64,000 nucleotides of DNA from Dictyobacter kobayashii. Lineage in GTDB: Bacteria > Chloroflexota > Ktedonobacteria > Ktedonobacterales > Ktedonobacteraceae. A program made the position numbers and the translations under genes. Where the stretch lies: NCBI RefSeq assembly GCF_003967555.1, contig NZ_BIFS01000001.1:2852001-2916000 (forward strand), written 5' to 3'. Within the stretch, counting starts at the first letter, position 1, and every line of letters begins with the position of its first letter. Below are positions 17,547-25,624 of this stretch, one piece after another. The notes under the pieces are model-generated. The model saw nothing but the letters and a program-made list of their open reading frames with translations, did no database searches and was not told the origin of the DNA.

Positions 17547-19525
17547 TTATTGAATGACTTTGGTCTTTTTTCCGTGGTTGTTGGTGGCCGGTATACCTTC
17601 GTCTGGAAGAGGGGTGATGGTTTCATCCAGCGGGTGCGTCAGGCGTCGTTGAATAGCCGCGATCTCATTAGCAAAAATGCGACGCGCGATGGCAACCGTA
17701 CTGGCATAGGTAGAGTCCATACCGAAGTAGGAGAGGCTCCCCGCGCCGAGGTTCTTACCACGTGTATAGGGAGTATCCGAAGCATAGTGCAGGATACCCA
17801 GATCATATGGCAGGCTAAGCAGATTGATATTATCATTCATGGGATAGCGTGTCAGATACTGGTCCTCATAGATCGCATTCAGATAGGGGCCACCCTCCAT
17901 CTCGACAACGGTATAGTTAGACTGGTAATAGAAATCGAGGTACTGACGATTCTGCAGGTAAGTGCCCTTGGCCGATACAGCTTTCTGGTTATCAAGTACA
18001 GAGCCATAAATCAAATATGCTGTACTTCATTGGCACGGAACATATTATCAAACCAGTAGGTATTCTGACTGTGCTCATCCATAATAACATTGGAGATCAT
18101 CACATCACCAATGCTGCCATTGAGGGTCGCAGCCTTACCTAATACATAGATGCCGCAGATTTGCGAAAGGTTTTCCATAATCTCGCGCATCATACGATAG
18201 GCCGCCATACCTAACGGATAATCGATATTGAGAATAACCGCGTCACTCTTTTTGAGTATATCCAGGCCAGACATACGGCTACGTGGATCGATATCTGCCG
18301 GGATAAGCTTGGAGAGCTCAAAGACCTGGGCATCAATTTCCAGCCCGTGGCGAGCTCCAACGTGCCAGATGCCGCGATCCTGGGCTTCCTGCGCGCGTGT
18401 ACGAGCAGCCTCCTGGCCAGCCGCAGTATTGATCCACTCGCGGGTCGCGAAGTAGAGGAAATTCTGCCAGTTTCCTGGTACCGTTCCCTCCTGGATCTTC
18501 CGACATTCTTCAGCCAGGTAAGGATCAGCGCCACTGCGAGCGAAATCGATCAAAGCCTTCTCATTGCGCAACGAAAAACCAGAGAGCAGATTGATCATGC
18601 TATGGGTATTGCTGGAGACAAAGTAGACCGGGCGATCAGGCAGCCCGAGAGTATCCAACAGGTTTCTGACCGGAGCCCACCACTTACGGGTGGCCTTCAC
18701 ATATCCGACATGTGAACCACCGAGCATACGCAGATTAAAGTTCTTCTTCTGCATACCAATATCATGCAGTTTCTCCCACAGATGCTCGCCCCAGATGACC
18801 TGTAGCCGCTGCCAATCATCCACCGCAATATGTAGACGCTGGCGCAACACCTTGCTAATCTCGGAGAACACAGGTGAACCGGGATCTACCTCGGTCTCCA
18901 AAAGCTGCATGGTTGTGGGATCTTCATTCAACAGATAATACATCTTATTCCATTCAATCTGGAAAGCTACCAGGACGGGAACGATGTCATCTGTATCACT
19001 GACACTGGCGACATAAACGGCCAATGTTCTCTTGCCATTATAGAACCACTTACGGCGCCGTGCAGAAGCTGTGACGGCCTGCCATTTATTAACGTGAAAA
19101 CCCTGTTGAAGAAAAACCTCTTCTGACTGGCCTAGCAGTACTAACTCACACTGACTAATCGCATCAGGCAAACGCAAGACACTATAGATAAAAGCCGACA
19201 TATCTGGATAAGGCTTACGTGCATCGGGATGAAGGCTTGAGTCGATATTATAATGCGCCTGTATCAAGGCCTTTAGATTAATCTCACCGGAGCTACGCAG
19301 CAAGGTGTTATAAGTTCGGATGTAAAGCTCAACATCACGTTTACCAGCGGCATGGTATCGCTCACCATGTTCAAGGCTGGGGGCCAGCGTAGTGGCATGT
19401 TGGTTCTGCTCGCTCAGCATTTCGTCATCCATCTGCGAACCAACAAATGTATCGTCCCGAGAAATGTGTTTGGATGGGTAGCTACCATCATTGTGTTGAT
19501 CGTCTTGCTTCCGTTTGTATGGCAT
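17547..19525 (-). CDS. Unrecognised 658-aa protein with nucleoside-phosphorylase-like C-terminal part; one frame break
   Basis: The first reading frame runs from MPYKRKQDD at 19525 (AGAGGAG upstream) to a stop at 18011. A second frame continues from 18014 to 17547, overlapping as TTGA. One added T in the run at 18013-18015 joins them. The C-terminal part resembles a PNP/UDP phosphorylase fold: DAVILNIDYPLG, IYVLGKAATLNGSIGDVMISN (cf. 'G-x-A-G-x-L ... GDVVI') and, after the break, YTVVEMEGGPYLNAIYE (cf. the V-x-M-E-x nucleoside-binding segment). The motifs lie on both sides of the break, which supports one protein. The N-terminal 350 residues are unfamiliar. It could be a nucleosidase-type effector or a metabolic enzyme. 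Confidence 0.6.
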
Positions 19526-19625
19526 AAATTTGCTCCTCTTCTCTGAGGCAGGAGGTAAACATATCATCAATATTTTTCATCTATTATAGCGCGCCTACCA
19601 ATACAATGGGGAGAGAAAGAAGGCA

Positions 19626-20474
19626 TTACACGACCAATGGTTTAGGTTTTTGTAAAACAACGATATATTGATGGGCGATATTCGGAATATAAGCGAAGGG
19701 ATAACCATAAGGACGTAAACGTGTACCGGCCTGATACCAGATAATCTCGCCCTTGGGGATAAAACCATGTAACCTGGCCCGGCGTGCTAGATCCACATGT
19801 GTAAACATATATTCGCCGTGCTGATAAGCATTGCGCACAATTACCGCCATATATTTCTGCGCCTTAAGCAAGGTATAGCAGCGGGCAAAGACCTGCTCCA
19901 TCGTATCTAGATAATCCTCATAGCTAGCGAGATTGGCCAGGTCCGCGGGATCGGTCGAGCGCATATCGTAGTCAGTACGTCGATTGGAATAGTTAGCGGC
20001 ATAGCGACCATTGACCATCGTCTTCTCGAGGTGAATATTATAGGGAGGATCGGTGGCAATAAAATCAAAGGAAGAGGGCTCAAGCGTCGTCATGACCTTC
20101 AAACAATCTCCATGGATAAGAGTTTGTGGTAAAAGCGCACCCTGGCTCTCAGCCAGAATGCGCTGATAAATATCTACCCATTTCTGATTGATCTCAATGC
20201 CTAGAGCCTGGCGCGCTTTCCGGCAGATAGAAGCCCCGATAAGTGTTCCCCCTACGCCCGCAAAGGGATCCAGCACCTTACCACCTGGCTTGGTAAAAAA
20301 CTCAATCAACTGACACATCAATTGAGGAGGCTTATTGGCACCATGCGCCTTGCGTAACTGATGTCCATATTCGGAGGGATAAGCGGTTGTGATAATACTT
20401 TTTGTAAAATAGAGCCACTCTGCTCCAGTCAATTCATTCAGTGTATTGCGCATCGAAATATCATCATGTTCCAC
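19626..20474 (-). CDS. DNA methyltransferase (N4-cytosine or N6-adenine)
   Basis: An amino-methyltransferase of the N6_N4_Mtase family, 282 aa. The SAM motif is VLDPFAGVGGTLIGA (about residues 70-84). The catalytic motif is DPPYN (about residue 146), with a C-terminal HQYIVVLQKP strand. Most N4 enzymes have SPPY; DPPY fits N6-adenine better, but the DPFAGVGGT form of motif I is common to both. No restriction nuclease or specificity subunit is adjacent, so it is an orphan or part of the unusual 15-20 kb cluster. The first ATG has only a weak GTGGAAC upstream; an internal Met at 20453 is an alternative start. Confidence 0.82.
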   Translation of the reverse strand: MEHDDISMRNTLNELTGAEWLYFTKSIITTAYPSEYGHQLRKAHGANKPPQLMCQLIEFFTKPGGKVLDPFAGVGGTLIGASICRKARQALGIEINQKWVDIYQRILAESQGALLPQTLIHGDCLKVMTTLEPSSFDFIATDPPYNIHLEKTMVNGRYAANYSNRRTDYDMRSTDPADLANLASYEDYLDTMEQVFARCYTLLKAQKYMAVIVRNAYQHGEYMFTHVDLARRARLHGFIPKGEIIWYQAGTRLRPYGYPFAYIPNIAHQYIVVLQKPKPLVV

Positions 20475-20827
20475 AATGCCACTCCCAGTAAAGAGCTACT
20501 GGCAGCAATGGACAGTAGCCCGGGTTCTTCCTACGCACTTCTCAATTATCGTAAATTTTCGCACCAAAACCACCTATTTCAGCGTACACTATTGATAGGA
20601 GGTATTACTAAAATGCTGGGTGTCCCCATGCCTGGCATTTCCCCCTAGTAATATCTCCACTTTTTGGTGTGGTGACTAAGAGCGGTATAGTATCTACAAT
20701 GTTTACACGTTACTCAACTAAATTTAGCAGCAGTTTTGCAGTTTTACAGTTTTGCCGCTGTTAAATTCAGGCACTCTAGAGAACATAATCGGATCGCCAG
20801 GACAAAGAGAAGATCGTGGAAAAGGTA
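20475..20827. other. 350-bp region without a clear gene
   Basis: Lies upstream of the methyltransferase gene and downstream of the zinc-ribbon gene, both on the minus strand. Apart from the hairpin at 20598-20658 I see no coding or RNA feature. It should contain the methyltransferase promoter. Confidence 0.4.
20598..20658 (+). other. Hairpin enclosing a 10-codon reading frame with strong ribosome site
   Basis: Arms GGAGGTATTACTA (20598-20610) and TAGTAATATCTCC (20646-20658) pair with a single G-U. The left arm is itself a ribosome site in front of ATG at 20613, which opens the ten-codon frame MLGVPMPGISP-stop, where the stop lies in the right arm. Inner segments also pair (AAATGC/GCATTT). 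TTTTT follows at 20661. It looks like an attenuator or leader-peptide hairpin, but no plus-strand gene follows, so its role is unclear. Confidence 0.35.
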
Positions 20828-22230
20828 TTATTTGGTACTGGTCAAATTAAGGGTTGCCATGGACTGTCCATAAAGGTATGCCTGGATGGCACCTGCCTCG
20901 CCACGGACAGGATCAATGCTGCCATTATCGTTGCTATCCACACCGTTCAAGGCATGGTCGGCCAGGCTGGTGATCTCCAACACCTTGCCATGATCATCGG
21001 GATGAGCCTGTAATTGCTGCGCATCCTGATGCAGTGTTGAGAGCCAGCTCGAGAGATTTTCGCTTGCAAAGATAACTTGCTGCGCATATTTTCTAATATT
21101 ATCTGTGGTATCCACCTGGGTCGCAGCCAGCGATGCATGAGCACCGACAGTACTGACATAGCCATTATTATTGGGGCCGAGCAAACCATAATCAACTGAT
21201 ACTTGAGGAACATGATTAGAAGCACACGTGTGAGACTTGACCACCGGTTTGACTGACGACTGTCCATCCAACAAGACCAGCATGTTTTGAGCCAGACATT
21301 GGATCGCAGTCTTATTATTGGTGGTACGCAATTGTTGTGATTGACTATTGAGCTGACGAATCTGAGCCAGCAGCCCGGGCAACAAAGGTGTCTTAGCAGG
21401 AGTATAAGGATAAGACAACAACAAATGATTGATATGCATGCCTGCCAGGGGCGGAAAATGGGCACTGAGCAACACCTGTCCGGTTGGAAGTGTCGCCTGC
21501 GTTGTTTCCAATGTCACCTGTAACGTATTACCCAGAGCCAGAATATTTCCATTCTGCTGGCTAAAATCCACTGCATAGCTGCCATCCCTGGCCTTGAGCA
21601 AGGTACCCAATGGTTGAATATGCGCTTCATTCTCATCAACCAACCAGGCTTCATAGTGGGCAGTACTGGCCGCTGGCTGCAGGCCTTGTACATTCAGCAG
21701 GATACGATTGACACCGACCTGAGTATTAGAGGTATCATGAAAAGTGGCGACGCCGCTTATTGTAGGTACAAGTACATGACTGGAGGCTGGTAGCGGGCGA
21801 GCAGGAATGTGTTTATTTTGCCAGAGTGCAAAGACTCCAGCTGCAATACCCACACCTAAAATAGCTAGAATGACCGCCATAAAAGCAAGGTTACGAGCTG
21901 TTGATGGTGATCCAGCCTGTCGGCTGGGACGATGGAGCGCGGGGCTCCAGCGAACACCACTGGGGTAGGTGATGGTGAAGGAGTTGAACCAGCAACTTTA
22001 CTGACAGGTGCGGGAGTCAAAGGATAGGCTGGAGCGGCAAACGGCTGTTGCTGGATACGCTCCCCAGACACCTCATCCGCGTTACTGCCCGACCATTGCT
22101 CTACAGACTGCACCTGAGAGGGTTCTTCATCTCCTAAATTCCGTAAATGAACAGGAGGAAGTGGCGAACCACAATGACCACAAAAGACGGCATCCGCCTC
22201 GATTGGCGCCTGACAACCCGGGCACAGCAT
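20828..22230 (-). CDS. Zinc-ribbon membrane protein with RskA-like extracellular domain; one frame break
   Basis: Starts with a zinc ribbon (MLCPGCQAPIEADAVFCGHCGSPL), then a Pro/Ser linker, then one membrane helix (MAVILAILGVGIAAGVFALW), then an extracellular domain. Two overlapping frames are joined by adding one base in the G4 run at 21941-21944 (plus strand), giving GAPALHRPSRQAGSPSTARNLAF ahead of the helix. The outer domain contains AHYEAWLVDENEAHIQPLG and a G-x-Y-x-V-D-F strand, like the RskA/anti-sigma-K fold, followed by a helical region and a C-terminal part listing N, D and Q-rich loops. Known zinc-ribbon members of this kind are uncharacterised. Possibly an envelope sensor. Confidence 0.7.
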
Positions 22231-22389
22231 AATACTTTTCCTTTAACCAGACACTACTTTACGATGAACTGGGAGATAGTTACTATCTCTCAGTCACACA
22301 CACCCTACACGAGATTTTACCACAGCAGCTTGCGAATTCATGAGCATACGATGGCGTTCTTCTTTCCATTACCAATCTAATCCAATATT

Positions 22390-23283
22390 TCATTGGGGGT
22401 AAGCTATTATATGCAGTACGTTTGTCAGCAATTCCATGATACTATGATAGGAAATTATGATTAGAGCCAGGCATGCCAGGAAGATATGCAAAGTACGCCA
22501 GGCCTGAATGACACGCCTGGCTCGTTTTTGTCGGTTAAGCGAGCGCTCCAGGCGCGCATGCTCCAAGAGAGTAGGCTGAACACGTTGCCAATCGGCCCGC
22601 TCATGAATAGCTAAATCCGTATCAGGATAAATAGTGCGACCCTGCGATTCCAGCGCTTCAGCACAAGCACGCTTAAACTCATCAGATTTGCCAGCACTAT
22701 AGCGTCCAACCGTGTAGTTTAACTTGCGCAATTGTTCTTCAATTGAACGCTCGATGCCCACGCCATTTGAGCTAGCCTCACGAGCAATTACCCTGGTCTG
22801 CCATACATCTAGCAAACGACCAGAAATACCACTGATAACCAGAAAAATCAACGCGAAAAGCGCGCCGGTGGCCCAGTAGGTTTCCGTTAAACAACTTAAA
22901 TTGCGGCAATAGTCGTGAGTGATACGTGCGTAATTCTCATGCAGGAAGGCAATCAGGATAGTGATAATACCCAACCAGGTATGCATCCATAGCCAGTTCT
23001 GGACCTTGCCGGGCAAACCACGCATAAAGCGTCGGCGTAACGAATAGCTAGCAGTAATGAGTACCAGAACATAGGCAATGATGCCAAAGAGCCGTAGTGG
23101 GTCAGCAAAAGGCTCTGGATCATCCTGGGTCTTGAATGCATAGTAATACCAGGCAAGAAGCGCAGCATAGAGCAAACCACTGATTACAAACCAGAACCAG
23201 CGCGCCTGAGAGGAAGGAGACTTCCATAAACGTCGCCAGCCGCGAGGTTGAGAGACCTGTGGTTGTTTTGAAGTCACCGACAT
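22390..23283 (-). CDS. Cytochrome-b-like membrane protein (heme electron carrier)
   Basis: A 297-aa protein with five probable membrane helices (WFVISGLLYAALLAWYYY, GIIAYVLVLITASYSL, WLGIITILIAFLHENYA, TGALFALIFLVISGISG, FLACLALIIISYHSIMEL). Pairs of histidines in helices or at their edges (WMHTW...FLH and TLHIF...SYH) fit bis-His heme ligation as in cytochrome b561 and ferric-reductase-type subunits. A 110-aa soluble helical insert lies between helices 4 and 5. It is 73 bp downstream of the Fe-S/cNMP gene on the same strand and is probably its membrane anchor. Confidence 0.7.
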   Translation of the reverse strand: MSVTSKQPQVSQPRGWRRLWKSPSSQARWFWFVISGLLYAALLAWYYYAFKTQDDPEPFADPLRLFGIIAYVLVLITASYSLRRRFMRGLPGKVQNWLWMHTWLGIITILIAFLHENYARITHDYCRNLSCLTETYWATGALFALIFLVISGISGRLLDVWQTRVIAREASSNGVGIERSIEEQLRKLNYTVGRYSAGKSDEFKRACAEALESQGRTIYPDTDLAIHERADWQRVQPTLLEHARLERSLNRQKRARRVIQAWRTLHIFLACLALIIISYHSIMELLTNVLHIIAYPQ

Positions 23284-23356
23284 ACATTTTCCTTTCTTAC
23301 CTGTTTATATAACTCGGAAACGCCGCTCAAGCGCGGATCACAGAGCAGCCGCCAGC

Positions 23357-25306
23357 CTACCTGGCTTTGCGGCTCAAAATATCTTCGGTCGAGCCAAAGA
23401 AGTTGACAGGATTCACCCGAATGGCCGCGCCCGTCGGGCAGGCCTGTACGCATGCCTGATTATTATAGCCAGCACAAAGATCACACTTGATAGCGATCTT
23501 CTTGCGCAAGTTCTCCAATCCATCGGAGGCAAAAGTTTGTAATGGACCAGGCTCAGGAGCGGTCTGGGCCATGGGTAACATTTGCCGGCCCCGCTCTTTG
23601 CCAAAACCTTTGCTGAAGAAACGGCTGAAACGCTGCCAGCTGGGTAGCTGGTCCGCTTCCATATCATCGGTTAGCGAAACAATAGAAATATTATCGTATG
23701 GGCAGCGTTCAGCACAGATACCACAGCCGATACAGCTCTCAGTGATATAGACCTCACCGCTTGGTTTGCGTGCGATGCCAGCCCGGCTACACAGCATACA
23801 TACAGGGTCCTGGCACTGCCGACAGGCCGTTACAATGCTCATATTGCCGATGACCATGCCCTCGCGATTCATGCGGGACTGGCCGTGACGGCGCTCGCAG
23901 GCCTCTTCACATTCATTGCAGTGGATGCATTTATCCAGATCAATGACCAGCACCTCTGTGCCTTCAACAACCCCGTCATTCACCAGGGCATGCAAACCGG
24001 CCCGGGCTTCGGCATCTGAAATAGTATTGGTTAAAGCCTGCTCTAATTGGGCCCGATCAAAGGGCTCAAACACAGCACTATGGGCGGCCGTATTCGCTTC
24101 CTGATACAATCTGACGCGTTCCTGGATACGCTCTTTAAACGCTGGATAGCGCGTCAATAGTGCCTTCAATTGCTGACGACTAATCTCCGCTACAGCCACA
24201 CGGTTAATCGCGGTTACGGTCACCGCCCGTTGATCGCCCAGCATATCCAGGCCACCCACAAAATAATCGCCACGCTGACGATAGGCAATGATCCGTTCTG
24301 GCTGCTGCTCGCGTCCGGTTTTACGGGCTACCTTTACAAAACCATCCAATAGCAAATGAAAGCTCTCACGGACAGGCTGCCCTTTGCGCTCTTCACTGAA
24401 AAGTTGCCCATCCCGCTCAAAACGTCGGATAGTAGCCTGGTTCGCCAGGGTACGCATATCCTCCGCCGAAATACCCTCGAACAGGTCCAGGCGAGAAAGC
24501 ATATCCTCAACGGCCCGCGACGTGCTTAATTGCACAAAGAAATCCTGGACGGTCGGGACAACTTCCATCAAGCGCTGCATAACCTGTTCTGGCACCTTTA
24601 GTACCACGGTCCGATCCTGGGCCGCTCGCACCGTCACATTGCGTGGCTGGCCGGTCAGCATGCCCTGCTCACCAATATATTCACCGCGCCGCAAAATGGC
24701 CAGCGGCAAAGACTTCTGGTCAGTCCCCTGTGAGAAGATCTCACATTGACCATCCAGGATAAAAAAGATATCGCGCCCGAAGTCGCCTTCATGCAGTAGT
24801 TCCTGGCCAGCGGTCAGAACCTCGATTTCAGAGGTAGCCACAAAGTGCAGGAGATAATTATCTGGCACCAGTCGCTCATTCCGGAATAGGGCCTGTTCGC
24901 GCAGGCAGTGCAACACCAGGGATACGCTCCAGCCACCAGGCAGGTGGCGCATCGCTTTAGATAAATCGACCTGGCCATCCCAGGGTACTCCCAGGCGCTG
25001 TTTAAGCGAGAGCATCAGGAGATCGCGATGGTTGTCAACCGGGCAGACTGGTACGCATGAGCCGCACATGACGCACTCGTCAGTAAATTTTGCGACTACG
25101 GGGGCGATCTGTTCCGAGATGGTGGCGCGGTTGAGGTCGGCGATGCTGACCTGGCTGGATAAAGGGACTGGACATGCACGCATACAACGATCACACCCAA
25201 TACACATGTCTATTTCAAAGTTGATTGTTTCGGCTGTTAGTGGTTGCATGTCTGTGCGATGTGTCAGGCCGACTTTGAATATTTTTTGGGTTGTTTGTAT
25301 TTGCAT
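23357..25306 (-). CDS. Multi-cluster ferredoxin with two cyclic-nucleotide-binding domains
   Basis: A 649-aa electron-transfer protein. The N-terminus has two 4Fe-4S motifs (CIGCDRCMRACP, CVMCGSCVPVCPV). Residues 165-275 form a cNMP/CRP-like domain (LLHEGDFGRDIFFILDGQCEIF, GEYIGEQGMLTGQPRNVTVRA). Residues 285-400 form a second one (FHLLLDGFVKVA, GDYFVGGLDMLGDQRAVTVTA). The C-terminus has four more cysteine clusters (CIHCNECEEAC, CRQCQDPVCMLC, CIGCGICAERCPYDN, CDLCAGYNNQACVQACPTG), as in DMSO-reductase-type B subunits. The classical R-A-A phosphate-binding box of cAMP sensors is not intact, so the ligand is unknown. Its place between the FAD/FHA gene and a cytochrome-b-like gene argues for one complex. 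Confidence 0.85.
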   Translation of the reverse strand: MQIQTTQKIFKVGLTHRTDMQPLTAETINFEIDMCIGCDRCMRACPVPLSSQVSIADLNRATISEQIAPVVAKFTDECVMCGSCVPVCPVDNHRDLLMLSLKQRLGVPWDGQVDLSKAMRHLPGGWSVSLVLHCLREQALFRNERLVPDNYLLHFVATSEIEVLTAGQELLHEGDFGRDIFFILDGQCEIFSQGTDQKSLPLAILRRGEYIGEQGMLTGQPRNVTVRAAQDRTVVLKVPEQVMQRLMEVVPTVQDFFVQLSTSRAVEDMLSRLDLFEGISAEDMRTLANQATIRRFERDGQLFSEERKGQPVRESFHLLLDGFVKVARKTGREQQPERIIAYRQRGDYFVGGLDMLGDQRAVTVTAINRVAVAEISRQQLKALLTRYPAFKERIQERVRLYQEANTAAHSAVFEPFDRAQLEQALTNTISDAEARAGLHALVNDGVVEGTEVLVIDLDKCIHCNECEEACERRHGQSRMNREGMVIGNMSIVTACRQCQDPVCMLCSRAGIARKPSGEVYITESCIGCGICAERCPYDNISIVSLTDDMEADQLPSWQRFSRFFSKGFGKERGRQMLPMAQTAPEPGPLQTFASDGLENLRKKIAIKCDLCAGYNNQACVQACPTGAAIRVNPVNFFGSTEDILSRKAR

Positions 25307-25369
25307 GATACCTTTTCTTGTTTTTTTCCTTCTTTTTCAAAAAGGTGGGTACAATAGTTTTTTGTTTTT

Positions 25370-25620
25370 CCGGTGCCGCCGTCAGGCGGCACCGGAAAGG
25401 GGAGTGGCTGGGGGCACAGCCCCCAGACCCCAGTCAAGGGGCTGGCCGCCCCTTGCATCCCCGCTTTATCAGGGAAGGGCCTGTTTTTGTTCCAGGCACC
25501 AGTCAAGGGGCTCGTGGCTCCTTGCATCCCCGCTTTATCAGGGAAGGGCGTACTTTTATTGCAGGTTGGCCTGCATCCCGGGCTCCAGTCAAGGGACTGA
25601 CCGCTCCTTGCGTCTCCGTT
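25370..25620. repeat. GC-rich hairpins and three imperfect tandem units in the leader of the Fe-S gene
   Basis: Starts with a perfect hairpin CCGGTGCCGCC-GTCA-GGCGGCACCGG (25370-25395), then TGGGGGC-ACAG-CCCCCA type pairing, then three units beginning CAGTCAAGGG at 25431, 25500 and 25586. Each unit can fold as AAGGGGC...GCCCCTT and continues TGCATCCCCGCTTTATCAGG in the first two. Spacing is 69 and 86 bp. It occupies the 318 bp between the FAD/FHA gene and the Fe-S gene and would be part of the same transcript. Function unknown; it may control relative expression or stability. Confidence 0.65.
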
Positions 25621-25624
25621 TTAC

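Noticed and set aside
18011..18014. TTGA overlap as true translational coupling of two genes in the PNP-like locus
   Set aside because: Fold motifs of a single domain lie on both sides, the downstream start would be TTG with no ribosome site, and the position is a homopolymer like the other breaks.
25431..25620. Three spaced repeats considered as a CRISPR array
   Set aside because: Spacing is unequal (69 and 86 bp), the units are only partly alike, the intervening sequence is also similar between units, and there are no cas genes.
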